From: Streptomyces sp. NBC_01460
GTDB lineage: Bacteria; Actinomycetota; Actinomycetes; Streptomycetales; Streptomycetaceae
NCBI RefSeq assembly: GCF_036227405.1
Contig: NZ_CP109473.1
Location: 8,602,567-8,666,566, forward strand
Direction: 5' to 3'
Length of the DNA: 64,000 nucleotides
The notes under the pieces were generated by a model. That model saw nothing but the letters and a program-made list of their open reading frames with translations, made no database searches and was not told the DNA's origin. The number at the start of each line of letters is the position of its first letter. The stretch's first letter is position 1. Of the stretch, positions 8,578 through 17,305 are shown one piece after another. The translations under genes were made by a program, and so were the position numbers.

Positions 8578-9747
8578 ATGACCATGAGCGAGTCCCTCCA
8601 CACCACAGAGAACTCCGCTGCCGGACAGGATCGCCCGGAGTTGCGGGAGGCCATCCAGGAGATCGTGGATTCCGGTATTGCCGGGGTGTCGCTGCGCGTG
8701 AACGATGAGCGGGGCGAGTGGGTCGGCAGTGGCGGGGTGGCCGAGCTAAACAAGGTTGCCGAGCCGCCGGTCGACGGGTACGTCCGGATCGGTAGCAACA
8801 CCAAGACCTTCACCGCGACTCTGGTGCTGCAACTGGTGGCCGAAGGCAAGATCGAACTGGACACTGCGGCGGCCGACTACCTCCCCGATTTCGGGCTTGA
8901 TCGGCGGATAACGGTGCGAATGCTGTTGCAGCACACCAGCGGGGTGTTCAACTTCACCGGCGAGCTCTTCGAGGACGGGGCGGTCGTCGCGGGGATCCCC
9001 TCCACCATCTCGGGCCAGGAGTGGGTGGACAACCGGTTCAAGACCTACCCGCCGGAAGAGCTGGTACGGCTGGCGTTGTCCAAGCCGGCGCGATTCGAGC
9101 CGGGGACGGACTGGAGCTACTCCAACACCAACTACGTGCTGGCAAGGCTGCTGATCGAGAAGGTCACCGGCCGCTCGTGTGCCGAGGAGACGCAGGAGCG
9201 GATCCTGGGGCCGCTCGGAATGTCGGACACCGTGACGCCGTACACCTCGCCGGAGATCCCCGAACCGCACGCCCACGCCTACTACCGGTATGAGGAAGCC
9301 GGCCAGCAGAAGACGGTCGACATCACTCGCCAGAACCCCTCCTGGATCTCCGCCGGCGGAGACATGATCTCCACCACCCAGGACCTCCACACCTTCATCT
9401 CCGCACTGGCGGGCGGCAAGCTCCTGCCGGCCGGGCTGCTGGCCGAGATGCGCACGCCGCATCCCAAGAGCGGCTTCGGCCTGGGGCTGCGCGTGCAGGA
9501 CGCGGGCCCCAACGGCGGCACCCTCCTCTTCCACAACGGCGGCGCCGCCGGCCACGCGGCGCTGATGTACAGCACGACCGACGGCAGCAAGACCCTCACC
9601 GCCTCGCTCAACTATGTGGACGACGCCGCGATGTCCCTGGCCGGGGCGTTCCTGACGGCGATGGAGAGGCTCGTCGATGAGGTGTTCGGCGGCGAACAGG
9701 CCGGATCGACTGACGAGGTGGCCGAGCCGACGCAGCCGATGGACTAG
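8578..9747 (+). CDS. Serine hydrolase of the beta-lactamase / D-Ala-D-Ala carboxypeptidase superfamily
   Basis: The 389-aa protein has all three active-site motifs: S73-N-T-K76 (RIGSNTKTFTATLVLQL), Y181-S-N183 (DWSYSNTNYVLARLL), and a third H-x-G motif in LLFHNGGAAGHAALM. The family includes class C-like beta-lactamases, DD-peptidases and esterases. No N-terminal signal peptide is visible (MTMSESLHTTENSAAGQDRP), so it may be cytosolic or exported by another route. ATG 8584 has the better-spaced GAGGA and may be the real start. It is divergent from the MerR gene and likely under its control. Confidence 0.85.
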   Translation: MTMSESLHTTENSAAGQDRPELREAIQEIVDSGIAGVSLRVNDERGEWVGSGGVAELNKVAEPPVDGYVRIGSNTKTFTATLVLQLVAEGKIELDTAAADYLPDFGLDRRITVRMLLQHTSGVFNFTGELFEDGAVVAGIPSTISGQEWVDNRFKTYPPEELVRLALSKPARFEPGTDWSYSNTNYVLARLLIEKVTGRSCAEETQERILGPLGMSDTVTPYTSPEIPEPHAHAYYRYEEAGQQKTVDITRQNPSWISAGGDMISTTQDLHTFISALAGGKLLPAGLLAEMRTPHPKSGFGLGLRVQDAGPNGGTLLFHNGGAAGHAALMYSTTDGSKTLTASLNYVDDAAMSLAGAFLTAMERLVDEVFGGEQAGSTDEVAEPTQPMD

Positions 9748-10100
9748 TACTCCAGCCGGACTTCGGTACGCCCGACTTCGTGGGCTTCACCCCGGCCGAG
9801 ATCCACTATCTACTGGCGATTGCTCACCCGCTCCTGATCGACAGGACAACCACAACACACGACGAACTGGTCAAGGTAGCGCCGCCGGCACCAGGTCGGG
9901 TCCGCCGCTGTCACTACACACGGCGCGGTCACTCCTTCGCGGTGCGTGCCGGACGAACTCGGCCTGCACGAGGCAGCACCCCGCTGCAGTCCCCACGCTC
10001 ATGTTGTTGAACAGGACATGCACCGAAGTCCGACCGGACTCCGAGCCGCTCAACTTGTGGACGGTACGCTCATCGCAGAATCACAGAATCGAGAGTTCCC
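9748..10100. other. Gene-poor stretch with a short unidentified coding remnant
   Basis: Directly after the hydrolase stop the plus strand can encode PDFGTPDFVGFTPAEIHYLL, then AIAHPLLIDRTTTTHDELV. This looks like a codon-biased scrap of a protein but has no start and breaks within 60 codons. Nothing else is recognisable up to the gene at 10101. Confidence 0.3.
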
Positions 10101-10475
10101 ATGCTGAGTGCAGTGACCAAGCAATTCGTCGATGCGGCAACCGCCCTGTCGCCGGAAGCACTCGCCTTGGCGTTTGACCGGATGGTTGACCTCCGCACCA
10201 AGGGCGGCAAGGAAGCGAGCCGGGCGGCGGTGCCGTCCGCTGCCGAGAACTCCGAACTTGACCACCGGATCCGTGCTGCCCTCCGCCCTCGCACCGACGA
10301 GCTCAACGCGCACCTAGCCGGATTGCACTTCGCTGCTGGTGCCGCGATCTTCACGGCAGCCCGAGCGATACTGAAGGGTCGGAACCTGACTGCGGAGCAG
10401 TTCGACGTGCTCGTACGGCCGTTCGTCGGGAGCGGCGCGGTGCTCCCGCCACACTCCCCACCGCCAAACCGTTGA
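10101..10475 (+). CDS. Hypothetical helical protein
   Basis: The 124-aa protein starts at ATG 10101 after a weak GAGAG. It is rich in Ala and Leu and predicted to be all-helical (FVDAATALSPEALALAFDRM, ELNAHLAGLHFAAGAAIFTA), ending in a proline-rich tail. I recognise no family. Codon usage fits a real gene. It stands alone. Confidence 0.5.
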   Translation: MLSAVTKQFVDAATALSPEALALAFDRMVDLRTKGGKEASRAAVPSAAENSELDHRIRAALRPRTDELNAHLAGLHFAAGAAIFTAARAILKGRNLTAEQFDVLVRPFVGSGAVLPPHSPPPNR

Positions 10476-10679
10476 CCAGGGGAAATGCCGAAGTACGGCT
10501 GAAGTGCTAAGTCGGTATCCCGCCCCGGTCGTAAAGCGGCAGGCCCGCGATGGACGGTCTTCGAATAGCCGAGAAGAGCATCGAGTTGCTGTGTGCTCCT
10601 GGCCTTCACTCACCGACGGCCGCCTACGCCCGCGCTCTCAATCAAGCGGTCTGGCAGGAGCGTGATGAGGGGAGGGACG

Positions 10680-10736
10680 TTTCGGTGGACTCGATAGCGG
10701 TTCGAGCCCACCAGCACGCTGCCGGTGCGAGGAAGG
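10680..10736 (+). pseudogene. IS5-family transposase scrap
   Basis: The plus strand encodes VSVDSIAVRAHQHAAGARK, which matches LSVDSTVCRAHQHAAGARK in the IS5-type copies at 32025 and 34545. Only this block survives. Confidence 0.6.
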
Positions 10737-10832
10737 TGTCCCCGGCCGCCGTTGCTCCAAAGGGGGCCGGGCAGGGGCCGAGCCAGGTTGATCCGGTACT
10801 GCGGAAACTGGCCGCCCGGCTGGAGGAGGTGG

Positions 10833-10996
10833 TCAGATCGGCGAAACTTCCGCCCGCGCCCGCTCACAGCGCGCCCGTGCTTGTGCCTGAGCTTCCTGGA
10901 TCTCCATTTCATAGACGCGGCGTTCGGCCTGCCGACGCAGTCAGTCGAGCAGGACCCGGTTCGCCTCCAGGTCACTGATGGTGCCGGAGCGCGGGG
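10833..10996 (-). pseudogene. Remnant of a small coiled-coil protein with in-frame TGA
   Basis: Reading leftward: ISDLEANRVLLD, TGA at 10941-10943, then LRRQAERRVYEMEIQEAQAQ ending at a TGA at 10833. Both sides of the internal stop are in the same frame and helical, so one nonsense change broke a short coiled-coil gene. No family is recognised. Confidence 0.35.
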
Positions 10997-11011
10997 CGGC
11001 GTCAGATTTGG

Positions 11012-11180
11012 CTACGCCTCGGGGCCGGCCGCGTCGTGAACGTGCGTGAGGGCGGTGCGGGCCTGCACCCGGTCCGGGCCCGACAGGGTCGCCCAGTACG
11101 GGTGAGTGATCACAAGAGTGGTGAGCTCCAGGATCCGCGCCCGGTACCCGGCGAGACGCTTGGCCTGTCAGGGGGTGTAG
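11012..11180 (-). pseudogene. Remnant of a small hypothetical protein with in-frame TGA
   Basis: Leftward the frame reads YTP, TGA at 11168-11170, then QAKRLAGYRARILELTTLVI, THPYWATLSGPDRVQARTAL and THVHDAAGPEA to a TAG at 11012. The conserved look (AKRLAxYRARxLEL...HPYWATL) resembles small actinobacterial proteins of unknown function. It lies directly upstream of, and on the same strand as, the remnant at 10833. Confidence 0.4.
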
Positions 11181-11262
11181 CCGGGGCTGTCCGGTCATCG
11201 ACAGAGCCACCAGCGGGAGGAACAACCTGGAACCCGCTCTCACTGTCAGTGCGGCACGACAG

Positions 11263-11301
11263 CATGAGCCCGGGGCCGCCGGAACCGGCCCCGGGCTCAT
11301 G
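11263..11301 (+). promoter_or_regulatory. 15-bp perfect inverted repeat immediately upstream of the gene at 11315
   Basis: CATGAGCCCGGGGCC pairs perfectly with GGCCCCGGGCTCATG around a 9-nt loop. The right arm ends 1 base before the GAGAGGA ribosome-binding site of the next gene. It may be a terminator for upstream transcription or an mRNA element that affects access to the RBS. Confidence 0.55.
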
Positions 11302-11314
11302 ACGAGAGGAAAGC

Positions 11315-11884
11315 ATGCCTACCACCGACGCCGCCGAGGGGCTCACCTATTCCGCCGAGGCATACGCCGCAGTCGAGAAGGCGGTGGAATCCCAAGGCTT
11401 TTACGTGCCCATCGTCCTGGCGGAAGCGGCCGAGTTGCTGACCGACCTGTGGGCCGCCGGCGCGCGCCGCGGCGTTGCCCCGGCCGATTGGGCATCGGTA
11501 GTCAATCTCGCGGTCGTCGCGCGCAACATCGTCACCAAGAAGTACGGGCGGTTCTCGGATCCCGAGGGCACCATGGCGAAAGCCGTCTCCCTGCAGGGCC
11601 ACCTGATCACCGCCCTGGAGGAGTTCGGGCTCACCGCCCGGATCAGCGGCCCCGTCATCGTCGACCGTGGCCCCGACACCCCGCGCGGAGGCTTCCACGG
11701 CGACGCCGACATCGAGGTCCACATCTACATCGACGGCGGATGGGCCTTCGCCTTCGCCGAGTACAGGGCGCCGGCGCCCGTCGCGCCGATCGTCGCCCCG
11801 GCCACCGAGGTCGGAGCCTCCCAGGTCGCCGACATCATCCGGGCCTTCGTACGCGGCGAACTCGGCGACATCTTCCGCTGCTGA
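11315..11884 (+). CDS. Hypothetical protein
   Basis: The 189-aa protein starts at ATG 11315 with GAGAGGA 6-8 bases upstream. The N-terminal two thirds are helical (YAAVEKAVESQGFYVPIVLA, AEAAELLTDLWAAGARRGVA). A beta section follows (DIEVHIYIDGGWAFAFAEYR), then a C-terminal helix (ASQVADIIRAFVRGELGDIF). No signal peptide or membrane segment. I do not recognise the family. The strong RBS and codon bias support it being real. Confidence 0.55.
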   Translation: MPTTDAAEGLTYSAEAYAAVEKAVESQGFYVPIVLAEAAELLTDLWAAGARRGVAPADWASVVNLAVVARNIVTKKYGRFSDPEGTMAKAVSLQGHLITALEEFGLTARISGPVIVDRGPDTPRGGFHGDADIEVHIYIDGGWAFAFAEYRAPAPVAPIVAPATEVGASQVADIIRAFVRGELGDIFRC

Positions 11885-11941
11885 GCCCGCTACCGACCGA
11901 CCCGGCCAGCCGCGTGGCGCCATCCGGGGCGGCCGGTTTCC

Positions 11942-12400
11942 CGTCGGACGCGGTAGGCGTCGAGTGCGATGAGGATGTCGGGGGCCAGGTCGTCGATGAT
12001 CCGCAGGCACCAGGCCAGGAGCGGGCCCATGACGTGTTCGGGGATGCGCTGGGTGGTGTTCTCGGCGCGGGTGCGGCGGGTGCTGTTGCCTCAGTTCTCG
12101 CAGTCCAGCGGATCAACGGTGATGCGGTCGCCAGGCAGCACGGTGCGGTAGCGGTAGAGCATTCGGACCGAGCTCTGTGCGACCTCGCGGCTGGCTTCGC
12201 CGGGTAGTACGGCGTGCAGGTAGCAGCGCGTCGCGCCGAAGTCGTCGAGGGTCAGGTCGGCCAGGCGGGGCTGGCCGGGGCGGGCGGCGACCCAGTGGGT
12301 GAAGCGGAGCTGCTCGGTGAAGCACGCCTTCTCTGGCTCCAGGACCTGGGTGTGGACAGCGGGTGCGGGGCGGAGGAGCTTGAAATCGACTGCGTCTCGT
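11942..12400 (-). pseudogene. Site-specific integrase (tyrosine-recombinase type) remnant, Trp to TGA
   Basis: Leftward the frame reads HTQVLEPEKACFTEQLRFTH, WVAARPGQPRLADLTLDDFG, VLPGEASREVAQSSVRMLYR, RTVLPGDRITVDPLDCEN, then TGA at 12091-12093, and resumes in the same frame as GNSTRRTRAENTTQRIPEHV, MGPLLAWCLRIIDDLAPDIL. The position is TGG (Trp) in relatives I remember, so this is a nonsense mutation. The catalytic C-terminal domain is absent. It marks a decayed integrated element. Confidence 0.55.
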
Positions 12401-12673
12401 CCGGCTTCGCTTCGGCCGGTGCCAGGCGTTCGCTGACCGGCTGGGTCATTCCGGTTCGGGCCGGTTGCCGTTCGGGGGTCTCTGCGCCCCGCTGGTGGTG
12501 ACCGTCCTCTATGTGGCAGGCGGCGAGGGAGTCTGGGCAGTTCGCAGAACCTCGACGCGCGGCTCTCCGGGTGCAGTAGCCTCCGGAATCCTGTCGCCCC
12601 CGCATGGGGCCTTGGCGGTGTCTTCCCGTCCGTCACAGCTGCCGCACTTGCCATCCGGCTCACGCTGCGATCG

Positions 12674-13324
12674 CTAGTGACCCGTCATGCGGAGCCACTG
12701 CATCGTTGTGACGAGCTCTTCGCCGAAGTCCTCGCAGAGCGCGAGCAACTCGCGACCGGTGGACGAGTCGAGCAGCCCTGCTGAATCGGGGAGAACCCCG
12801 AGAGCACCGTGGCAGGCGGTCTCGACAGCGAAGTGGCGCGATGCGAAATAGCCCTCGCTCGCTCGGCCCGCCAGGTCGGCGAGGTACTGGCGGTGGGCTT
12901 TCTTCGAGGGGTGAGAGTAGAAGGAGCCCTCGACGAGACCGTCGAGGTAGTTCGCCAGGCCGGCCGAGGCTTCGACCACTCGCTCGACTTCGTCCACGCC
13001 AGACTTGTCCAGCAGTTCGCCGAAGGTCAGCAGGTTGCTGATGGTCTCCAACTGAAAGAGCTGGACCGTGTCCGGGTCAACTTCAGATGTGAAGAGCGGG
13101 GCGGTGCACAGCTCGGCGATTGCTCGCCGGTATGCGCGATCCGACTCTTCACCAGCGGGTGATGCTGCCAGTCGGAACAGCGACTCCAGCACAGACTGGT
13201 CGACGCCCCACTCTGCATCCAATCCGAACGCGAGTATCGGCGCGCGCCACCGCCACAGGGCCAGGACGGCAGCCTGACGCTGGTGGACGGGCCTCAGGTC
13301 CGTCAATCGCTCGATCCGCACCAC
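12674..13324 (-). CDS. Hypothetical all-helical protein
   Basis: The 216-aa protein uses a GTG start at 13324. It is helical throughout (RQAAVLALWRWRAPILAFGL, QSVLESLFRLAASPAGEESD, YLDGLVEGSFYSHPSKKAHR, LLALCEDFGEELVTTMQWLR). No catalytic motif, membrane span or signal peptide was found. An immunity-type or repeat-helix protein is possible, but I do not recognise it. Confidence 0.5.
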   Translation of the reverse strand: MVRIERLTDLRPVHQRQAAVLALWRWRAPILAFGLDAEWGVDQSVLESLFRLAASPAGEESDRAYRRAIAELCTAPLFTSEVDPDTVQLFQLETISNLLTFGELLDKSGVDEVERVVEASAGLANYLDGLVEGSFYSHPSKKAHRQYLADLAGRASEGYFASRHFAVETACHGALGVLPDSAGLLDSSTGRELLALCEDFGEELVTTMQWLRMTGH

Positions 13325-13469
13325 GTTCTCGAGTCAGCCCTTCCGATCCACCGGCCTCGCCCGCCCCCTTTACCTCGGGACACTGTAGAAGCCGCCGAAG
13401 GGCCACGTGACCGCCAGGACGGTGTCTGGCCCAAGCCAACTGCGGGAATCGGGCATACCGGTTCAGAAT

Positions 13470-13620
13470 GTCCTCTGAGACTTCCCCTCTTCTACCTGGC
13501 TGCCTGGCTATGGGGTGGTGGCTGGTGTTGGGCGCGGTCTAGGGGAAGGCGGGCGGCGCTGCACCGGCCCGTCTTCCGGCCCGTCGCAGGGGCTCCGGAC
13601 CGGCGACGAGACCGACGGCC
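13470..13620. repeat. Dispersed repeat copy B
   Basis: It carries the shared core (GAGACTTCCCCTCTTCTACC, then TGGCTGCCTGGCTATGGGGT) and the following GCGGGCGGCGCTGCACCGG. The region lines up with copy A (1083-1260) and copy C (24945-25130), but lacks the AACGGCAGGTCA leader. Non-coding. Confidence 0.6.
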
Positions 13621-13950
13621 AGGCGGCGGTGCTGGTCGGTCCTACTGTCCTGCTTCGACGCCTACAACCGCGCCCGCGGAGCACGAAGCGGCCTGCTCTT
13701 CGGCCCCCGGGCCTCCCTCTGGAGGAACAACGGGCCTTCGACGACCTCGAACGAGCCATCGAAAAACTCCGCCACGCCCACACGCAAAAGCCACCAACGA
13801 ACTGAACCGACGGCACCCGCAAACCCGCTCCGCCACCCTCCATGCCGCCGCGAACTGGCGTGCCCGGCCACCGCGCTGCTGGACCTGCAACAGGAAGCCC
13901 CACCTGCCCGCTGCGCCGGTCAACCCCGGCACGATTGCGGGCCTTGAGAC
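13621..13950 (+). pseudogene. Unidentified gene remnant across frames
   Basis: Blocks in different plus-strand frames look like one broken helical protein: PPLEEQRAFDDLERAIEKLR in one frame (as PLEEQRAFDDLERAIEKLRH), then ELNRRHPQTRSATLHAAANW in another, then ALLDLQQEAPPARCAGQ in a third. No single frame is long or has a start. The family is not recognised. Confidence 0.3.
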
Positions 13951-14055
13951 CTGGGCGTGGGTGGGTAGGGTGGCGGGAACACACCAGAGAGGGTGTGCGG
14001 TGTGCCGGGAAGCCTGGTCGGCGGCTCTGTCGTCGATCCATCCCGGAGATGTGCC

Positions 14056-14334
14056 GTGCTGCTGCCCGCCTTGATAATTCTGGCCATGCTGCTGCTCCGT
14101 CTCCTCGTCGGAGAGGTGCGGCACCCGGGGAGCACGCATCAGCAGTGGCTGTTCCTGCGAAACCGCGCCGCTTTGATAGCCGGTGCTGTGGCCTTCGTTC
14201 TGACCGCGGGGGCCGGCTGGGTTGTCGCGAAAACCGGTGTGCTGCTGTGGGCAGTCTTGATCGGCTTGCTGGTCGCCTTCATCGCGGACCGCCTGAGCAA
14301 GGCCGAGACACCGACGAGACCAAGCGGCCAATGA
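14056..14334 (+). CDS. Small membrane protein
   Basis: GTG 14056 has a GGAG 8 bases upstream and gives 92 aa. It has an N-terminal hydrophobic helix (VLLPALIILAMLLLRLLVGE), a short polar loop, and two more hydrophobic stretches (AALIAGAVAFVLTAGAGWVV, VLLWAVLIGLLVAFIADRLS). The frame can be extended upstream to 13993, but that part is polar and lacks a ribosome site. Function unknown. Confidence 0.5.
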   Translation: MLLPALIILAMLLLRLLVGEVRHPGSTHQQWLFLRNRAALIAGAVAFVLTAGAGWVVAKTGVLLWAVLIGLLVAFIADRLSKAETPTRPSGQ

Positions 14335-14453
14335 CCGGCCACGTGATCGCCTCGGTGGCGCAAGCGGACCGGTGGTCACAGCGTTCCGGGCGAGCCTCAG
14401 GGTCGCGCCGCAGGGCGGGTGGTCGGACACCGGAGACATGAGCTAGTGCCGCG

Positions 14454-15587
14454 TCAGGCAACGTTTGCCCTGTCGACGACTGCGCGTAGGCGCTCGTCCT
14501 TGGCGTGCTTGTTCCGCCAGATGATGTAGCGGCGGATCATGCTGCCCTGCTCCTTGTGGCTGGCGTGGTCGGTGCCGTCCAGCGTGAAGTGGCGCAAGGC
14601 GGTGAACTGGGCCTCGATGCGGTTGAGCCAGGAACTGTTGGTCGGCGTGTAGGCGAACTCGACGTTGTTGGCTGCCGCCCAGTCGCCGACCCGGGTGTCC
14701 TTCTTGGTGGTCAGGTGCGGGGAGAAGTTGTCGAGCACGATCGCGATGCGGATCTTGGGCGGGTGGAGACTGCGCAGGTAGCGGCAGAACTCCAGGAACC
14801 TCGTGCGGTTCTTCTTCGGCTTGATGTGGCCGTAGAGCTTGTCCTGGGCCAGGTCATAGGCGGCGAACAGGTGCCTGACCCCGTGCGGGCGGGTGTAGGT
14901 CGCCCGTCGGCGGGGCCGGGGTTCCCGGTCGGGGTCCTTGTGCCGGCCGCCGCGCTCGGCCCACTGCCGCCCTTGGTGGGGTTGGAGGTTGAGCGGGCCG
15001 AACTCGTCCATGCAGAAGATGACTTCGGGCTCGCCTTCCTCGGGTATGACCTCGCGGTCGGCGATCGCGTAGAGGTGCTCGACGCGGGCCTTCTTGGCGG
15101 CATAGTCGGGGTCGCGGGAGGTCTTCCAGGTCTTCACGCGTTGAAACGAGACGCCCTCCTCACGAAGCAGGACTCGAAGGCCCTCGTGGCTGATGTCGTC
15201 GACCACCCCCTCGGAGACCAGGAAGTCGGCCAGCTTGGCCAGGCTCCAGGTCGAAAACGGCAGGCCGTGTTCGGCCGGCTTGGACTTGGCGATTTTCTTG
15301 ATCTCGCGGCGTTCCGAGAGGGTGAAGGTCTTGGGCCGCCCGCCCTTGTACTTGGGGTAGAGCGAGTCGAAGCCGTCGGTGTTGAAGTTGTGGATCACGT
15401 CCCGGATCCGGTCCGCGCTGGTGAACGTGACCTCGGCGATCTTCGCCACGGGCATGCTCTGGGCGGACAGCAGCACCATCTGGGCCCGCCGCCAGGTCAC
15501 CACCGACCCGATTCCCCTGCGGATGATCCGCAGCAGCCGTCTGCCCTCGGCGTCATCGATCTCGCGGACCCGCACTCGCTCTGCCAT
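14454..15587 (-). CDS. IS630-family transposase
   Basis: The 377-aa protein is counted from MAERVRVREID; the 13 residues upstream lack family similarity. It has an N-terminal helix-turn-helix (SMPVAKIAEVTFTSADRIRD) and a DDE core with all three acids: FCMDEFGPLNL (D), AIVLDNFSPHL (D) and WLNRIEAQFTAL (E), the spacing expected for IS630/Tc1-mariner relatives. This is the most intact transposase in the window. Terminal inverted repeats are not obvious; a TA adjoins the left side (14444-14446). Confidence 0.8.
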   Translation of the reverse strand: MAERVRVREIDDAEGRRLLRIIRRGIGSVVTWRRAQMVLLSAQSMPVAKIAEVTFTSADRIRDVIHNFNTDGFDSLYPKYKGGRPKTFTLSERREIKKIAKSKPAEHGLPFSTWSLAKLADFLVSEGVVDDISHEGLRVLLREEGVSFQRVKTWKTSRDPDYAAKKARVEHLYAIADREVIPEEGEPEVIFCMDEFGPLNLQPHQGRQWAERGGRHKDPDREPRPRRRATYTRPHGVRHLFAAYDLAQDKLYGHIKPKKNRTRFLEFCRYLRSLHPPKIRIAIVLDNFSPHLTTKKDTRVGDWAAANNVEFAYTPTNSSWLNRIEAQFTALRHFTLDGTDHASHKEQGSMIRRYIIWRNKHAKDERLRAVVDRANVA

Positions 15588-15606
15588 CGGCCCAGCCTGG
15601 CGCACG

Positions 15607-15638
15607 CGCGCCGTCCGAAGCGGCACCCGGACGGCGCG
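15607..15638. repeat. 11-bp inverted repeat upstream of the IS630 transposase
   Basis: CGCGCCGTCCG pairs with CGGACGGCGCG across a 10-nt loop, 20 bp upstream of the transposase start. It could be the sub-terminal repeat of the element or a terminator. Confidence 0.5.
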
Positions 15639-15680
15639 TCACATCTGCGACTGAGCAGCAGGATTTGCCACCTGCTCTGG

Positions 15681-15783
15681 TCAGCCTGGCGCCTCGACGT
15701 CGTCAGTGAAGGCGCGCAGGAGATGCTGTGCCAGCAGCGCCAGGCCGCCGAGCACGCCAAGGTGCCACAGGCCCAGCCCGTTC
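15681..15783 (-). pseudogene. C-terminal scrap of a membrane protein
   Basis: Leftward the frame reads GLGLWHLGVLGGLALLAQHL, LRAFTDDVEAPG and a TGA stop. This is one hydrophobic helix and a short cytosolic tail with good codon bias but no start. It is truncated where the DUF1801 gene region begins. Confidence 0.35.
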
Positions 15784-15795
15784 ACCGGGCGCGCC

Positions 15796-16248
15796 TTAGC
15801 TCACCGCCTGCTTTACGAGCGCACCGATCCGCGCCTCCACCTCGGCCGTCACCTCGGTCAGGGCGAAACCGGCCGCCCACATCGTGCCCTCGTCCAGCTT
15901 CGCCTGGTCGCTGAACCCGAGCGTCGCGTAGCGCGCCTTGAACTTCTCCGCGCTCTGGAAGAAGCACACGACTTTGCCGTCCAGTGCGTAGGCGGGCATC
16001 CCGTACCAGAGCTTCGGCGCGAGGGCCGGGGCGCTGGCTGTGATGACTGCATGGACCCGCTCAGCCATGATCCGGTCCGAGTCCTGCATATCGGCGATCT
16101 TCGCGAGCACGTCCCGCTCCGCCTCCGCGGCCTTGTCCGCGCGCGAGCTGCGGCGGGCTGCCGTCTTCAGCTCTTGGGCGTGGTCCTTCATCGCGGCCCG
16201 CTCCTCGGCCGTGAATCCCTCGTGCGTGCTGCTTTCGGTGCTGCTCAT
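15796..16248 (-). CDS. DUF1801 / YdhG-type protein
   Basis: ATG 16248 is preceded by GGGAG at 8 bases and gives 150 aa. Residues 40-150 carry the family signature: a long helix (DSDRIMAERVHAVITASAPA), then LAPKLWYGMPAYALDGKVVC, FFQSAEKFKARYATLGFSDQ and AKLDEGTMWAAGFALTEVTA. The family has an Fe-S-related YdhG-like fold with no known enzyme activity. The N-terminal ~40 residues are a charged coiled coil. It is divergent from the TetR gene at 16411, with two TetR-type palindromes between. Confidence 0.75.
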   Translation of the reverse strand: MSSTESSTHEGFTAEERAAMKDHAQELKTAARRSSRADKAAEAERDVLAKIADMQDSDRIMAERVHAVITASAPALAPKLWYGMPAYALDGKVVCFFQSAEKFKARYATLGFSDQAKLDEGTMWAAGFALTEVTAEVEARIGALVKQAVS

Positions 16249-16321
16249 GGCAGATCTCCCTTTGAGGGTCTGATGTGCTGGATCTTGGGCGCGTGGGTGG
16301 CGACGTGCCGCCACATCCGAC

Positions 16322-16342
16322 ATCGGCACGCGGCGTGCCGAT
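16322..16342. promoter_or_regulatory. TetR operator 1
   Basis: A perfect 21-bp palindrome: arms ATCGGCACGC and GCGTGCCGAT around a single G. It lies in the divergent region between the DUF1801 gene and the tetR-like gene and shares the CGGCAC/GTGCCG half-sites with site 2. Confidence 0.75.
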
Positions 16343-16378
16343 CGAGTCTGAATACTGCGCGCAGCCCTCGACATTGTC

Positions 16379-16399
16379 AACGGCACGCCATGTGCCGTT
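16379..16399. promoter_or_regulatory. TetR operator 2
   Basis: AACGGCAC and GTGCCGTT flank a 5-nt centre (GCCAT), 11 bp upstream of the tetR-like start. The half-sites match operator 1, so one regulator probably binds both and controls both genes. Confidence 0.75.
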
Positions 16400-16410
16400 A
16401 GGATGGCGGC

Positions 16411-17001
16411 ATGACCGACACGCCCGCCACGCCGAGGCGCCGAGGCGCCGCGCGCACCGAAGCGCTGCTGCAGGTAACCCTCGATCTGGCTGCGGAGGTC
16501 GGATACGCGGGCCTGAGCATCGAGGCGGTCGGCCGAAGGGCCGGGGTCGGAAAACACACGATCTACCGGCGCTGGCCGTCCATGTCGGCGCTGCTGCTCG
16601 ACGCGCTCAGCTGCGTGTGGACCAGCGACCTGGACTACCGCGACACCGGGGACGTCCGCGCGGATTTGCGCGAACAGTTCCTACGCTCGGGCCTCGCCCT
16701 CTCCAGCCCGCCGATCGGCCCCGTCTACCGCGCAGTCATCGCCGAGGCGCAGGCCGATTCAATGCTGCGGGCGACCCTGCACGAGCGATTCCTGGTCACC
16801 GTCGAGCAGAGCACCCTCGACCGAATCACCCGCGCCCAGCGCACCGGTGAACTGACCGCGGAAGCCAATCTGGAATTCGCCGCCGAGGTGCTGTGCGGCA
16901 CGCTGTACTACCGCAGCCTGCTGTCAACCCGCCCCATCGACGAGCACGCGGTCGACGGACTGCTGGACATGTTCATGGCCGCCTACGGAACCAGCAGTTA
17001 G
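16411..17001 (+). CDS. TetR-family transcriptional repressor
   Basis: The 196-aa protein has a textbook N-terminal TetR HTH at residues ~13-58 (EALLQVTLDLAAEVGYAGLS, IEAVGRRAGVGKHTIYRRWP). A helical C-terminal ligand domain of the TetR_C group follows (RADLREQFLRSGLALSSPPI, GPVYRAVIAEAQADSMLRAT). Two matching palindromes lie upstream. I infer autorepression and control of the divergent DUF1801 gene; the ligand is unknown. Confidence 0.85.
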   Translation: MTDTPATPRRRGAARTEALLQVTLDLAAEVGYAGLSIEAVGRRAGVGKHTIYRRWPSMSALLLDALSCVWTSDLDYRDTGDVRADLREQFLRSGLALSSPPIGPVYRAVIAEAQADSMLRATLHERFLVTVEQSTLDRITRAQRTGELTAEANLEFAAEVLCGTLYYRSLLSTRPIDEHAVDGLLDMFMAAYGTSS

Positions 17002-17104
17002 GACTCGATCCACAAGTCGGACCTACTCTCCCGATCCGAGGACCGTACAGGTCACAACCGCACAACAGGGCGAAGGTTGTCTGATGCGGCACTAGGAACA
17101 GAGG

Positions 17105-17272
17105 TCATGGCATCCGGGCGAAGTCGTGCCGGAGAGCGGGATCTACGAGTGCTACTGCGGCGAGGGCCACCACTGGAGCACCGACGTGAAAGGCCACCGC
17201 TTCCCGCCCCTCTCGGCAGGATGCTCCGGGGCCGCGTGGATGCTCCGGACGGACGCGCACCCCGACTCCTGA
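17105..17272 (+). pseudogene. Small Cys/His protein, start region lost
   Basis: The frame reads SWHPGEVVPESGIYECYCGE, GHHWSTDVKGHRFPPLSAGC and SGAAWMLRTDAHPDS to TGA 17270-17272. The C-x-C-G-x-G-H-H-W cluster suggests a metal-binding ribbon. A TAG sits just upstream in frame (17094-17096) and there is no usable start. The 5' end of the same gene survives separately at 25226-25294 (MSEEQTSWHPGEAVPESG), so each locus holds a different half. Confidence 0.5.
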
Positions 17273-17305
17273 CACCGGCGCCCGACCAGCCGGGAGGGAG
17301 CCCGC

